Made by a program: the position numbers and the translations under genes. A model generated the notes under the pieces. The model was not told the DNA's origin, ran no database searches, and saw nothing but the letters and a program-made list of their open reading frames with translations. Below are positions 35,689-50,401 of a stretch of 55,000 nucleotides of DNA, piece after piece. Origin of the DNA: Glandiceps talaboti (taxonomy: Eukaryota > Hemichordata > Enteropneusta > Spengelidae). The DNA lies in NCBI RefSeq assembly GCF_964340395.1, contig NC_135564.1:19499819-19554818 (forward strand), in the 5' to 3' direction. Numbering within the stretch: position 1 is the stretch's first letter; each line of letters starts with the position of its first letter.

Positions 35689-36033
35689 TGCAAAGACTCG
35701 ACTCGAAGGGGCATGTGGCTAAGAATGACATAACTGTTAACTTGATTCTAGGAAACCTGTAATGACGATATTTTATCTCCCTTCAAAATGTAGGATGAGT
35801 AACTCCATTTTTCTGAAAACCAGGTCGAACCTCCTTAACTTTTCTTTTATTACAAATTTTGGCAGGTTTATTACACATTTTTTTCTGAAATTTATTACAA
35901 ATATCGTAAATTTTTATTACAATTGTCTTTCGCAAAATTTATTACAAATGTCAGTTTATAACAAATGTCGGCAATATTATTACAAATGTCAGTTAACTTA
36001 CAAATGTCGGCAATTATTACAAATGTCGGTTGT
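34112..36033. mobile_element. 1.9-kb element with 23-bp exact TIRs and arrays of a ~20-bp subterminal motif
   Basis: The left end (34112-34134) and right end (36011-36033) are exact inverted repeats beginning ACAACCGACATTTGTAATAA. Just inside the left end about a dozen variants of CGACATTTGTAATAAA run to 34445. The right end has about nine copies in the opposite orientation from about 35850. The ~1.4-kb middle has no open frame but holds (CCAA)n at 35402, (GGTA)n at 35567 and (TTGA)n at 35625-35688. Many inverted subterminal copies suggest transposase-binding arrays of a non-autonomous DNA transposon. No target duplication was identified. Confidence 0.75.
35567..35688. repeat. (GGTA)n and (TTGA)n microsatellites
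   Basis: Tandem GGTA/GATA units are followed by about 15 TTGA units, inside the 34112-36033 element. They yield a spurious NQSINQSI frame on the minus strand. Confidence 0.9.
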
Positions 36034-36824
36034 GGAAAGCCATGTCTGTACCAATAGATTAAAACATATGCAATTTCTGAATAGAGTGCAAGGCAAGGCG
36101 ATCACTATCTCATGACTTTCCATCTACCCACTACAATCTTGACAATCCTAAAAAAATCGAAGCTTTGTGACGAATAATCATGTTAATGTTAACAACTATT
36201 AACTGCATGCTGAATCAGGAAACTAAAAAGGTCAAAATGGATCCCCAACAAATATCTTAAGAGAGATCGAATTCGTAAACTCACCTGATTGGGATTTCTG
36301 ATTGTAATTTGTCATATCACGTGACAGAAAATAGGGTATAGTGCCCATAAAAAAGACAAGCAGAAGCAATATTCTCGACATGGCATGGAGTGAAATAGCT
36401 TTGTAGGGTCAATAATGTATTTAAGGTGGACGTCTCTCAAGGAAATGAAGTCATTTTCATAAACTTTGGACTCTGGAGAGCCATTTCATGATTTTACCTT
36501 ACCTACAATTACTTTCAATTTCAGAAAACATGAGGTTGATCTTGTGTATTCATAGTAGAGTATCTTTGCTATAAGCTATTGCATCATGAAGGTCAGAAGA
36601 AAATAATGTAGTCATGGTTACCTACTGTATTCATGACAAAGTCTCTTCAATGTACAACACGTACTCTCATCAAACCCTTTCGGCCAAGTTGGTAAATACG
36701 TTGATTAAAAGTTACTTCTAATGTGAGATATGGTGCTTGGTTTCTGGCAATCTGTTTACAATCATGTGTTTACATTACCCCGATCGTAGTGGTGTGACCA
36801 CTACAGGTTTCGCTATAGTTTACA

Positions 36825-37118
36825 TCATATATAACTGTCAGCGTCATCTTCAAGTTGGTCTAAACGATCAGCCACTTCGTCAAGCTTTTGAGAAATGGCA
36901 GATAGGTCTAACTCGGTAACATTACAATTTTCTTTCATCTTGTTTAAGTCTGTTTCTATTTTGCCAACAGAGGCTCTTAAATCTTGAAAATCTTTACCAA
37001 TTTTAGAGCAGGAGCGTTGTAACTGTGTCTGTGTTGTCTTTAAGTCCTGCACTTCTTTTCGAATTTCTTCACGCGTGTTTTTTATTTCGTTCAATATTTC
37101 CGATTTCGGTGATTTCAT
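36825..37118 (-). pseudogene. Coiled-coil fragment resembling LINE ORF1 N-terminus
   Basis: The 97-codon frame is almost entirely a heptad coiled coil. It opens MKSPKSEILNEIKNTREEI and ends with LDEVADRLDQLEDDA, and is rich in Glu, Lys, Leu and Asp. This resembles the coiled-coil region before the RRM in L1/Tx1-type ORF1 proteins. Those usually continue into an RRNNL-like motif, which is missing here because the frame reads into the target duplication and stops (SYI-stop). I infer a truncated retroelement fragment. A captured host coiled-coil exon is the main alternative. Confidence 0.45.
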
Positions 37119-37580
37119 AGCTTGCAGAGTGTCTTTCTCCGGTCAAGGGTTTAATTCAACATCTGATAGTTGAAGTAGGCGTGCAATAAAAGGATATGAT
37201 GCAAAACTAGCATGGTCCGTTATCATATATACATAGAAGTAATGGTATTTTGCACACCTTGAATTGACACCTGTGGCAAAATACTGGTAGAATCTGCGAC
37301 GTGGCGATCGATTGAATCCAACGGGACAAAAAGACAGTTACTTGTTGAATTCAACACATTTTCATTTCAAGTAAAAGACAACTTTTCAGAATCTTCTAAC
37401 AGACTAATGAACAACTCACGTCCTGTCACAAGTAAATCTGCGCCACAAACAGTGAATGTACATACCAACAGACAGGCCACCACTCTATACCATAGGTCGT
37501 TTGCATAGGAATTCTTCGCTGTTGAGCAGTCAGATTCAAGGGAAACATTTCTCCAATTTCTTGGGTTAACCATACACTAG
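36835..37580 (-). mobile_element. 746-bp insertion with 13-bp target duplication
   Basis: ACATCATATATAA occurs at both 36822-36834 and 37581-37593. Only one copy is expected in an unbroken element, so it is a target site duplication. The insert carries two minus-strand open frames (37573-37367 and 37118-36825) and no poly-A tail or terminal inverted repeat. A 13-bp duplication fits LINE-type target-primed insertion. Confidence 0.7.
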
Positions 37581-38397
37581 ACATCATATATAAACGTTTG
37601 ATGTCGCACTTTTGAGCGTTCGATTAGGGGAGGGGGTTTTGACCAAAACGAACAATGTTCGTTTATTGAGTTTGTGCAACATTGTGCAATCGTCCCTAAG
37701 AGTCTTTAAGGATTTTTTTTACGGATGTACATCTTTTTAGCCTTTTATTTAGGCAGTGATTTCAAAACTTTAAAAGACTTTGTAATCCATGATTAGCAGT
37801 TTAATAATCATTATACATAGGGTTATAACGCCACCCACTAAACAATAGATTCTATGTTTGTACCGGTAGTTTGGGCTACAAGCATAGAATCTAGGCTAGT
37901 TTTGGTGATGATAAACGCACTTTACTGTCATATATTTTTGGAACATGTGGGTTTTAAGAGGAGTAAAGGTTCTGAGTTTAATAATGACATCTTTACAGTG
38001 CTATTTTCATCCAGCGAACAAAGAAAATGTTTATGAATCGACCTGCATTGTACGACCTGGGTTAACAACGAAATTATTCCAAGCTAGAAAAGGCAAAAAA
38101 GGGGGAGGTGTTCTCTGTCATAGAAATATCGACTCGCTTTGATATGATGTGAATGTCAACACAAACTTAGACATATCTGGTGTAGTCATTCGTGATGACC
38201 CATAATCAGGGACAAGACTGGTTATCGGGCACAGGTTTGAATGCTTTGTAGATAGGTACAAGTATTTTTTCTCCGATTCGGTTCTTCATCGTACAAACAT
38301 AAACTTTTAACATTTGATTGTGTGCGTTGAACCAAGACGGCGCAGTAGTAATTGGTGGGTTTTTCGTTAATGAAAGTAATCGGTCGGTACAAAACGC

Positions 38398-40163
38398 AGG
38401 TACAGGCCAGGCCAGGTCAGGTCAGGTATTGACTGAATTTTGTTTTAGGTTCACATTCATATCCAAAGATGTAATCCGTCATCATGTTTTGTTGACGATT
38501 TTCGATTAGATGTCGTCAGGTTATTTTTTTCTAAGCAATTCGCCATCAGTTATCTTCTTCTTTTTTTATCAAAATCGCCATGCAATTAGTATCTTTTGTT
38601 CTAGGAATAACACGTTTCACATCAATTTCATACTCATTCTTGTATGTACTTGGTGCATTCAAGAGTAAAAACGTTTTGCACAGGACAACCACAGGCGCAC
38701 ACTTTTAAAATCTTGGGCTTGAAAAAAAGAAAAGAATGGCAGCCACTCCGATGTTTGTCATGTATCGTGCAGTTTCAGCATGTATGGACGATTTACAAAA
38801 CAAATATATACCATAGCTATATGTTGAGGACAAGAATGTAAGAAAATGGCTTGGCTAAATGAAGTGACAGTTGCTTGTTCAGAACAAAACGTCTTGGGAT
38901 ATTAGACCAAGAGTGACCTGTCTTTTGAACGTAGTCCTATTGTCTTTGTGAACTTTGTTTGGAGCAGACTTATTTTCATGTTTACATTCAAGCTCTCGCG
39001 TGAATGATTGAATGATGACTGACTGACTGACTGCCTGTCTGTCTGTCTGTCGGTCGGTCGGTCTGTCGGTCTGTCTCATGATTGTAGTGAAAACTGCTGA
39101 ACATGAATGTTTTTGACCATACTAATAGCTATTCACCGTGACTGACTATCTTATCTCAATTTACTGTCGTTATAATCATATGTCTACATTTCTCCGGGGG
39201 GGGGGGGGGGGCTACTCCCCTTATTTGAGTATACGTATATGTGCCACCCTTTAGGGTGCGTTTTCTAGCCCTTTGGTCTAAAATGGGATGTTTTCTTTCA
39301 AGCTGAAGAATCTAAAACGGGGTCCACTTTGCATTATTTTCGATTTTTATTGGTCTAAAATGTGGTCCATTGTCCTTTACCAAATCGTAACTGCCATTTC
39401 TCCGACTTGTATTTTTTTGTTGATGCCAATGATGGGTGCTTTTGGCGTGCAATCAATATTAATTTCAACATGAACTTGGAGCAAACTCCACGAACATGAT
39501 TGTATTCGGATGTATCAGAAATGCGCCAGAAGAAATTGCGCGCCAACTTCATTTCAGAAGTTTGAGGCTGGAAATCTGTCAACCTAACTCACATGGTAAA
39601 CATTTGGCAGTTTGAAAACATTGATAAAAGCATTGTGACAATTAATGTTCTCAATCCGTTCTAATTTGTTATCGACATGTCATATATTATTGATACATAT
39701 ACATTGCATCAAAGGTGAATGAAAGATGGCGCGAAAAATCAGGTCAGGTGACAGGTACAATCTATGCTTTGTAATTGTTGATTTTCATTATTTGGCATCT
39801 ACCATTTATATTCACTTCTTTTGTATGCAATGTAACAAATACAATGTAACAAATGATTTCTACTTGCCCACAACACACTCTACGATACATATCTAAATGC
39901 GCATGCTCCGTATGAGCGGTAATTGAAAATGGCTGTCAATAGATCTAGAGATACATCGCTTGACCTGTTCGGAGTATTCATAGACGTTTTCAACAGAATG
40001 TGAACATATTCGTATACTGACATTGTTGAATTACTATGAGCATTTATAAAAGAGAAGGTAAAATTTGCCATGCACAAATGAAAACAGCTGATGGATCTTT
40101 GGATCACAATGTGAATCCAAAAATAAAATTCAGTCAATACTTGACTTGACCTGGCCTGTACCT
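38398..40163. mobile_element. 1.77-kb long-TIR element in the 5' flank of methyltransferase B
   Basis: The left end (38398 to about 38482, AGGTACAGGCCAGG ... TATTGACTGAATTTT) and right end (about 40078-40163, AAATTCAGTCAATA ... GGCCTGTACCT) are inverted repeats of about 85-100 bp. Unit A has no such sequence between the matching flanks (near 26155-26185). The interior has a (TGAC/TGTC)n run (39018-39077), a G15 tract (39197) and no coding region. The exact target duplication is unclear. Confidence 0.75.
39018..39077. repeat. (CTGA)n/(CTGT)n/(CGGT)n compound microsatellite
   Basis: Short tandem tracts of CTGA, CTGT and CGGT lie within the element at 38398-40163. The minus-strand RPTDRQTD frame is an artefact. 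Confidence 0.9.
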
Positions 40164-40309
40164 ACATGTGTAGTTGTGTATTTTCTTCGCCAATATACCT
40201 ACAGTCGAGGAGCACAACTGTTGCTTACTCAGTACCAACTGTTAATACTGCAGTCTTTCAGTACCTCGTTAGATACAGATCTCGACATCGTTGATTCATA
40301 CATACTACA

Positions 40310-45508
<5,199 letters not shown>

Positions 45509-47099
45509 GCGGAGCAATCTTAAATATATCGTATGCAAAATATGAGTGTCAACTGTCATGTTTACAGAAAAAATAAAATGAAAAAATAACTAAATGGAAG
45601 AGTCGACAGTCGACGAATTGAAGTTGCGAAGTTTTCCTTATATTAGGATATTGTAACTAATTTTCTATTTAGTTGTCTTACACTGTTCAGTGCATGTAGT
45701 TTTAATATATTAGACGTTTACACTTAATTTAGTAGTTTGTCAAAGGAGATGATTATGTAGATTTCATGTTAAATTTTTTACTCTTTGCAATTTTACCACA
45801 AGAATTTACCAAAAATTCGATCATATGTTAACTATTCTGCTAATTTCTCATATCATTGACACCTAGTGACTGTGACATCCCAAATTAACATATTTACTTT
45901 TTAAGTAATTTTATCAAGAATTTAGGATCAGGACCTACGAAATTGACATTCAGTACATCAATAAAATTAATGTTCATGACCTGACGAGTAAATATCGTGT
46001 CTTCTTTACATATTATGACTTCTAACTATAAATGTGGTCCTACTATAGAAGCTTAGTATTAGGTTGTGGTGGATGTCCAAAATATATTCAATATTGTCAT
46101 ATTGATTAATATCGCGGTTATATCATTTTGGATAACCACCGAGTCATTGTGGTTACTTGGTCATGTGACTAGGATGACTCAATCAGGGTATGACAATGTG
46201 GCATGTGTCTGTCTATCCTCTCTCTCGTCATGAAAATGGTCGTCTTTGATGGACGGCGCCGAAACTGAGCACTGTTAAAATGATCTCACATCGACCCATT
46301 CGACTACGAGCTAAACAAAAAGCCAATTCGGTGAAGGAATGTTCTGACTCGTTCTAAAGTCTTGTAGGGTCACTTTTTGATTCAACCAACGGGGATCTTT
46401 TATGGTCTGAATATTGGTATTGACTGTCGTGCATTTCCAAGACAATCTAAAACTTATTATTAATCAACATAGCTTGATAGAGGTGGATGGATACCGGATA
46501 TGATATAAATTTAAAAAAAAAGTGTCAATAAAAGCATATTTGTCTCACTACATACTGTCATAGCACTACATACTACTACTGGTACATTCTGATTTGAAGT
46601 TGATTGTGCTATCTGAAACAATTATCAATGTTGCCCAATTAAGTTTGAAGGGGGCATGCCTAAGTAAAAGAATTTACTCTTCATGTTCCATACGTTTACA
46701 GCTATGGCTTATGAAATTAAAGTGTGTCGTATGAGTTTAGAAGACAAACAAGTATCAGTCCAACTACACTATTAAACAATATCACCAGTTGTTGTATATG
46801 GAGACAGGACTTGGAGGAATTTTGGTATGTGTGAAAATAAACGAGCACGAGTTTCCGAAAAACATTTTTTTTATTTCATCAAACCATCGTATGTCAGATT
46901 TAACCACTTCCCATAATAGACATTTGTTTGAGATTTTCATGACGTGTTCTTCTCTCTTCTATATATAGTGTTTTCAAAATATTAATATATTCCTCTTCGT
47001 TTAGGATTGCAGGGTAACATAACCCAAATCCTCTACCTCGCTTTTATGAGTCATTGTACTTTAGTCCCAAAGCTATCAAGCTATGGGCCATCTAAACTG

Positions 47100-47197
47100 A
47101 AAGATACGTCGTGACGTTCCGCCCTCACCGGCCTCCCCTGTGAGGGGTTTGCCGATGTGTGAGGACACCCGTCACGGCGTACCTTACAGACTATGGT
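47100..47197 (+). repeat. GC-rich hairpin-forming repeat, copy 2
   Basis: The outer arms TACGTCGTGACG and CGTCACGGCGTA pair with one mismatch. Inner CCCTCAC pairs with GTGAGGG, and CCGGC with GCCGA-like sequence. It matches 14945-15045 in reverse complement. It is far more GC-rich than its surroundings and looks like a small inverted-repeat element. Confidence 0.6.
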
Positions 47198-47381
47198 CGA
47201 TTGTAATGGACGGGTTTATGCTACAGTCTCTAATAGAATTGCTTCAGGCGAAGCGTGTTGCTTCTAGATTATAAGTACACGCCATATATCATGAACAATG
47301 TGTATTTGGTGTGTATTGACGTGTCAGTGTCCCCCCTCCTTTCCTTTCATCTCCCTCTCCCCTACTTATGTCCCTTTACAC

Positions 47382-47386
47382 ACACG

Positions 47387-47433
<47 letters not shown>
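47382..47433. repeat. (CA)n microsatellite in a pyrimidine-rich stretch
   Basis: About 24 CA units, preceded and followed by CT-rich sequence up to about 47490. The HTHTHT open frames are artefacts. Confidence 0.95.
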
Positions 47434-47435
<2 letters not shown>

Positions 47436-48024
47436 GCCTTCCCTCTCACCTTCCTCTCCTCTCGAGCTCTGTCTCTCTTCCTCTATTTCCTCCGTCCTAT
47501 CAAATCTATAATTAGGGAATGGCATTAGATTGAGTCGCTGTATTAGTTATTGAACACCCAAACATACGTACCCACATATTGAGTTCTCTAAAGGGAACAA
47601 GGTCTATTAAAATAATTACAGGTTTATCATCAAATTTTGATAAAGTTGCTCATAAAATGAAACTGAGTAATTTAGTTGAATAAACACTTAACCGTTCATT
47701 GATTTATGGGTAGACACACAACACGACACATGCACGTGTTCTCAACTCCACTTCGTATTTTGTATAGAGATATGCTATTTTTTTCATAACTTTTAGGAAG
47801 ATTAGAACATTTAGGAAGATTTTTGTATACGGAATGTCGTCTCTGAAATGTATTTTTGTTCAAATAACACTATTAAAATTGATATTCAATAGTTATCATT
47901 TTCATGACTGTATAACCGCCACCCCCCCCCCTTCCAAAATCCATTGCCAACGACCTACCTTACCATATTGTTGGTTATATTTCAACTAAGTGTGAATGAA
48001 GCAGTGAATATATAAAAGTGAATA

Positions 48025-48360
48025 TAGATTATTATATTATACCAGTATAAATCCAGTCGCTGGCTGCACGACGTACACGTTGAGGCCAAGATCAGCTGTC
48101 TTGAAAGCAGCGTTATTGTTATGCAAATTAGTCACAGAGGCGCATATGAAACGAGAAAATGTTAGTTCTTATCTTGTTTCTGATATTTTCAATATACTAG
48201 TATAATATAATAGCGATAAACCACCCCCTGGGGAAGGTATACCACTCGGTTTTGACCAGTGAACTCAATATATGCACTCGCTATCGCTCGTGCATATATT
48301 TCGTTCACTGGTCAAAACCTCTTGGTATACCATCCCCAGGGGGTGGTTTATTGCTTAAAT
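48025..48360. mobile_element. Fold-back (hairpin) element, copy 2
   Basis: Arms at about 48218-48280 (AAACCACCCCCTGGGGAAGG ... CTCAATATATGCA) and 48292-48353 (TGCATATATTTCG ... CCATCCCCAGGGGGTGGTTT) form a ~60-bp inverted repeat around a CTCGCTATCGCTCG loop. Outside the left arm TATAATATAATAG is itself inverted relative to CTATTATATTATACC-like sequence at 48030, so the element may be ~330 bp. Copy 1 is at 8018-8150. Confidence 0.75.
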
Positions 48361-48620
48361 ATAGGTTATTGACAAAACCCACTTTAATTTTTTTTTCATT
48401 CAATACCTAGCCATTTTATTTCCAATCGAGTATTATTTTGGACGACGTTTCTCACCAAGAGAAAGTGTCACATGATCATGTAAATGAAATGAAACTGTAA
48501 TGAAATTGACAAGATGTTATGAACGAATGAATGTCTAATAACGTTCACAACTGTGATTATTTTGACTAAGCTGTGTTGTTCATTCAATTGATTAAATTGA
48601 CTCTAAAATGTCCACTCGAG

Positions 48621-48682
48621 TTGTTATGTTATGTTATGTTATGTTATGTTATGTTATGTTATGTTATGTTATGTTATGTTAT
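48621..48682. repeat. (ATGTT)n pentanucleotide microsatellite
   Basis: About 12 tandem ATGTT units without interruption. Confidence 0.95.
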
Positions 48683-48990
48683 AACCAGAAGAGAATGAGA
48701 CATAATCTTCACAACTTTTAGTGAATTTAGGCAACATTCAGTTGGAGAGGGCTGGGGAAAGGGGGCGGTTACTTGTTACAAATCAGTTGGGGAGGGTCAT
48801 ATTAGAAAATGGAAATTAGCGGAGGGTCACATTTTACTTTGACTCTACATTATTTTGTGATTTTGGCATGATCCCACCGCTGCCAGTGGTTCCAAATCCT
48901 ACTGCTATCACGTCCCACCATTGCCAACATTGTAAAGGTAATATAAATATAAGTGAAATGCGGTGAATTAACTGTTAGTTGTGGTGTGAG

Positions 48991-49093
48991 CATCGTCGCA
49001 AACCACAGCCTCTTTTACGGCACCGTCCATTACGTGCCCTACCAGTTATATCGACGTTTACGGAAGAAATAAAAGCTCTTGTTTGCGAGAATG
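48991..49093. mobile_element. hAT-like MITE with perfect 8-bp target duplication
   Basis: The ends CATCGTCGCAAAC and GTTTGCGAGAATG are inverted repeats. GGTGTGAG flanks both sides (48983-48990 and 49094-49101). The internal TACGGCACCGTCC block is shared with 11569-11680. A fragment of that block also occurs near 54090. The 103-bp element is non-coding. Confidence 0.85.
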
Positions 49094-49295
49094 GGTGTGA
49101 GGAGCGAGCGGAGCGGGTCTCACAGTAGTAAAGGGGGAACAACATGTCAAGATATTTGGGATAATGAGGTGGAGTGGGGATGATGATCTTGGTCCTGTGG
49201 TTGTCAGTTGTGTGTTCATCTAGTCTTTGGGAGCCTTCAACTCAGCCAATTAGGTCCAAACACAGACATTGATTTAATACAAATACAAACTCACT

Positions 49296-49510
49296 GTGGT
49301 GGTGGTGGTGGTGGTGGTGGTGGTGGTGGTGGTGGTGGTGGTGGTGGTGGTGGTAATAGTAGAAAACAACAAATGTCTTTTAAAACTATCAAAGTGATGG
49401 GATCTTACTACAGTAACAGAACAATTCTTTGTCTCTGGTGGGATTCAAACCCGGGACTACTAATCTTGAGCTCTAACAACTACGCCACAGTGATGCGGTG
49501 TTTAAATGGA
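49296..49510 (-). mobile_element. Second type of tRNA-derived SINE, with (ACC)n tail
   Basis: On the minus strand it reads TGGCGTAGTTGTTAGAGC (A-box-like), then GGGTTTGAATCCC (B-box-like) about 35 bases on, a short body and a (ACC)n tail, which appears as (GGT)20 at 49296-49354 on the plus strand. The body differs from the 11250/20487/24590 family. A free tRNA gene is unlikely because acceptor-stem pairing is not evident. Confidence 0.55.
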
Positions 49511-50401
49511 TTTTCATTGACATATTTGAACAGGGAGAGGGTCATATTTTGGAAAAGGAAATTGAGGGCGTCTTTTTTTAGCACAACGGACTAGGGGAGG
49601 GTCATATTTTATACCACTGACCAGGTTTTCCCAACCCTCCCCCTAGTAATTACTGCAGGCTCCCTTACATGAATTAATACTTACGTAAGGACAGTAAGAC
49701 GCTGTTCATCTACATCTACATAACATGGCGGAAGGCATTTAATTTGGCGGTGTCTTTTTTCCAGTGGCGCTTCTTTTTACAATTTGGAGTTATAAATCTA
49801 CAGAGAATGTAGTAAGGCTTGTATTTGCAAATTGAATAGTAAATTTACACCGAATTCAAAACGGAAGAATTTATTATTTTTAATGTCAATTAAATTTTAG
49901 ACTTTTCAACAGCTCATTAGTAGATTGTAACTATTAAACACATATGGGAGAAATCAATACATCTAATTGGTATACGTACCAGGCGGAGATACGTGGCAAA
50001 AGTATCCAGTGTATTCAGAATTATTTAGTACATGCAAGATAATTTCAAATATTAATTGACTAGTCGACAGGGTATTTGTGATAGGTTCTGCTTTACGATG
50101 ATAAATGACACAATGAGAGCAATAAAGGTGCTATAAATTTGTATTAATACACCAACTTTCATCATTACAGACCATAGAATAAACAATCAATTAAAAATTT
50201 GGAAAAGTCAGTAAAATTTTACACATACCCCATGTGATGATGAAAATGTACATAACACGTCGGTATCTGACTGATGAAATTTGTACCAGTGTAACTTTGT
50301 GGCAAATTCGATTGGTCTCGTCGCGTGTCACCCAGCCTCTACCACATCGTGTTTTACACCGTTTTTTTTTGTACTGTATCCAGTATACGAATAGAGAGTT
50401 G

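Larger units (their letters stand above)
36763..37700 (-). mobile_element. MITE-like element Z, split by an insertion
   Basis: Read on the minus strand, 37700-37581 matches the first half of elements X and Y (CTTAGGGACGATTGCAC to GTGCGACATCAAACG). The second half (36834-36763) continues with TGTAGTGGTCACACCACTA. Between them lie 746 extra bases (36835-37580). Confidence 0.75.
33903..38264. other. Gene-free spacer between the duplication units
   Basis: It is occupied mainly by the 1.9-kb element at 34112-36033 and the split MITE at 36763-37700. No host exon was recognised. Confidence 0.5.
45509..50401. other. Gene-free, repeat-rich spacer
   Basis: No exon was recognised between methyltransferase B and the phospholipase gene. 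It contains the hairpin family at 47100, CA repeats, a fold-back element, an ATGTT array, a hAT-like MITE, a SINE with (GGT)n, and low-complexity 'gggagggtcat' blocks around 48740-48840 and 49535-49640. ATAAAGGTGCTATAAATTTG near 50121 could hold a TATA box for the phospholipase gene, but this is unsupported. Confidence 0.5.

Noticed and set aside
35549-35731. NQSINQSI minus-strand open frame
   Set aside because: Translation of the (TTGA)n microsatellite.
37367-37573. 68-codon minus-strand open frame in the 746-bp insertion
   Set aside because: It has a hydrophobic stretch but no recognisable family. It starts at the insertion edge and is probably leader sequence of the retroelement fragment.
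49440-49500. Possible tRNA gene on the minus strand
   Set aside because: A and B boxes are present but acceptor-stem pairing is not, and the body runs into a repeat tail, so a SINE head is more likely.
50234-50401. Upstream in-frame ATG for the phospholipase gene
   Set aside because: It would place 56 residues before a clear signal peptide. The ATG at 50402 gives a normal secretory start.
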